Source: Pseudomonas sp. SORT22 (lineage in GTDB: Bacteria > Pseudomonadota > Gammaproteobacteria > Pseudomonadales > Pseudomonadaceae). Taken from it: a DNA stretch of 64,000 nt. The notes below the pieces were generated by a model. The model ran no database searches and was not told where the DNA came from. It saw nothing but the letters and a program-made list of their open reading frames with translations. Positions 63,287 through 64,000 of the stretch are shown piece after piece. The stretch lies in the NCBI RefSeq assembly GCF_018417635.1, contig NZ_CP071007.1:5146501-5210500 (forward strand), written 5' to 3'. The position numbers were made by a program, and so were the translations under genes. The stretch's first letter is position 1. Every line of letters begins with the position of its first letter.

Positions 63287-64000
63287 TCAGCAGGCGTAGA
63301 TCGCCAGCTTGTTCTGAATGAAATCGAGAAAGCACTGGATGCGCAGCGCCAGCTGGGTGTTGCGGTAGTACACCGCATTGATCGGCTGGCGATAGCCGCT
63401 GTTGTGCTCAGCCAGGAGCACCTGCAGGCGCCCGCTGCGGATGTCTTCATGGGTCATGAAGTGCGACAGGCAGACGATGCCCTCACCGGCCAAGGCCAGT
63501 TCGCGCAGGGTTTCACCGCTGGAGGCCGACAGCGCCGGGCGGATCAGCAGGCGGTCGCCTTCGGCATGGCGCAGCGGCCAGTGGTTGAGGGTTTCGGTCT
63601 GGGTAAAGCCAAGCAGCGCGTGGCCTTGCAGGTCTTCAACCCGCTCGGGCGTGCCATGCCGGGCCAGGTACTCGGGGCTGGCCAGCAGGTTCAACGGGCT
63701 GCAACCGAGGGCGCGGGCATGCAGGCTGGAGTCGGCCAGCTCGCCGATGCGAATGGCGACGTCGGTGCTCTGCTCGATCAGGTCGATGATCAGGTCGCTG
63801 GTGTTGAGCTCCAGTTGGATCTGCGGGTACAGCGCGCGAAACTCACCGACCCAGGGCACGATGGCGTGGAGCATGAACGGCAGCGCGGCGTTGATGCGCA
63901 AGCGCCCGGACGGCGTCTGGTGGTGCACCGACAGGTGCTCTTCGAGCTCGTCCATCTGCTGCAGGATCGACTTGGCCCGCTCGAAGAAAAACCGCCCTTC
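63287..64000 (-). CDS. LysR-family regulator, N-terminal DNA-binding part outside the window
   Basis: The frame is open from the window edge to a stop at 63287. The visible 237 residues begin EGRFFFERAKSILQQMDELE, the linker helix that follows a LysR winged helix, and continue into the effector domain (GRLRINAALPFMLHAIVPWVGEFRALYPQIQLELNTSD). About 60 N-terminal residues with the helix-turn-helix are missing because of the window boundary. The regulated gene is unknown; ggt is downstream on the same strand. Confidence 0.9.
   Translation of the reverse strand, partial: EGRFFFERAKSILQQMDELEEHLSVHHQTPSGRLRINAALPFMLHAIVPWVGEFRALYPQIQLELNTSDLIIDLIEQSTDVAIRIGELADSSLHARALGCSPLNLLASPEYLARHGTPERVEDLQGHALLGFTQTETLNHWPLRHAEGDRLLIRPALSASSGETLRELALAGEGIVCLSHFMTHEDIRSGRLQVLLAEHNSGYRQPINAVYYRNTQLALRIQCFLDFIQNKLAIYAC

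Overview
The window is a chromosomal segment of a Pseudomonas, most likely a member or close relative of the P. putida group. The evidence is the high GC content, the gene content, the P. putida-type REP elements (core GAGCGGGCTTG-CCCGCGA) between genes, and several gene neighbourhoods that, from memory, match P. putida: glyA-morA-ettA-gdhA, radA-mscL-fpr-ppoR-rlmG-cioBA, and pcaGH-ypfJ-mcpS-ggt. No rRNA, tRNA, prophage, insertion sequence or CRISPR array was seen. Both ends cut genes: a Lon-family protease at the left and a LysR regulator at the right.

Layout. 1-6 kb: Lon-like protease, two exported proteins of unknown function, a small lipoprotein and NADP-glutamate dehydrogenase. 6-14 kb: ettA, the c-di-GMP protein MorA and glyA. 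14-20 kb: a cstA-ybdD-yjiA operon (pyruvate/peptide uptake type), a PilZ protein and a purine permease. 19.5-30 kb: a complete haem-acquisition locus read leftwards, hasI-hasS-(unknown periplasmic gene)-hasR-hasA-hasDEF, with Fur-box-like sites before hasI and before hasR. 30-38 kb: radA, mscL, fpr, the LuxR solo ppoR, rlmG and the cyanide-insensitive oxidase cioAB with its small DUF2474 partner, preceded by a perfect ANR box. 38-44 kb: an MFS exporter, a DJ-1-like protein lacking its cysteine, a GNAT enzyme, azgA-trmA behind a strikingly structured leader, and a phosphodiesterase.

44-58 kb is a catabolic region. A shikimate dehydrogenase-like enzyme, a TetR regulator, QuiC (3-dehydroshikimate dehydratase) and an MFS transporter should convert quinate/shikimate-type acids to protocatechuate. 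PcaGH, 9 kb further on, opens the protocatechuate ring and has a clear PcaQ box. Between them sits an IclR-controlled group (KSTD-like flavoprotein, TIM-barrel protein, EamA permease) whose substrate is unknown, plus an unusually long Orn/Lys/Arg decarboxylase. The window ends with ypfJ, the HBM chemoreceptor mcpS, ggt and a partial LysR gene.

The most interesting points are: (1) an azgA leader RNA whose hairpin loop can pair with either a second loop or the Shine-Dalgarno sequence; (2) an undescribed two-cysteine periplasmic protein inside the has operon; (3) a 10-bp inverted repeat that flanks the hasR Fur box and covers the hasR start codon; (4) an outlier HasA with an enlarged tyrosine loop; (5) matched operators for the IclR and TetR catabolic units.
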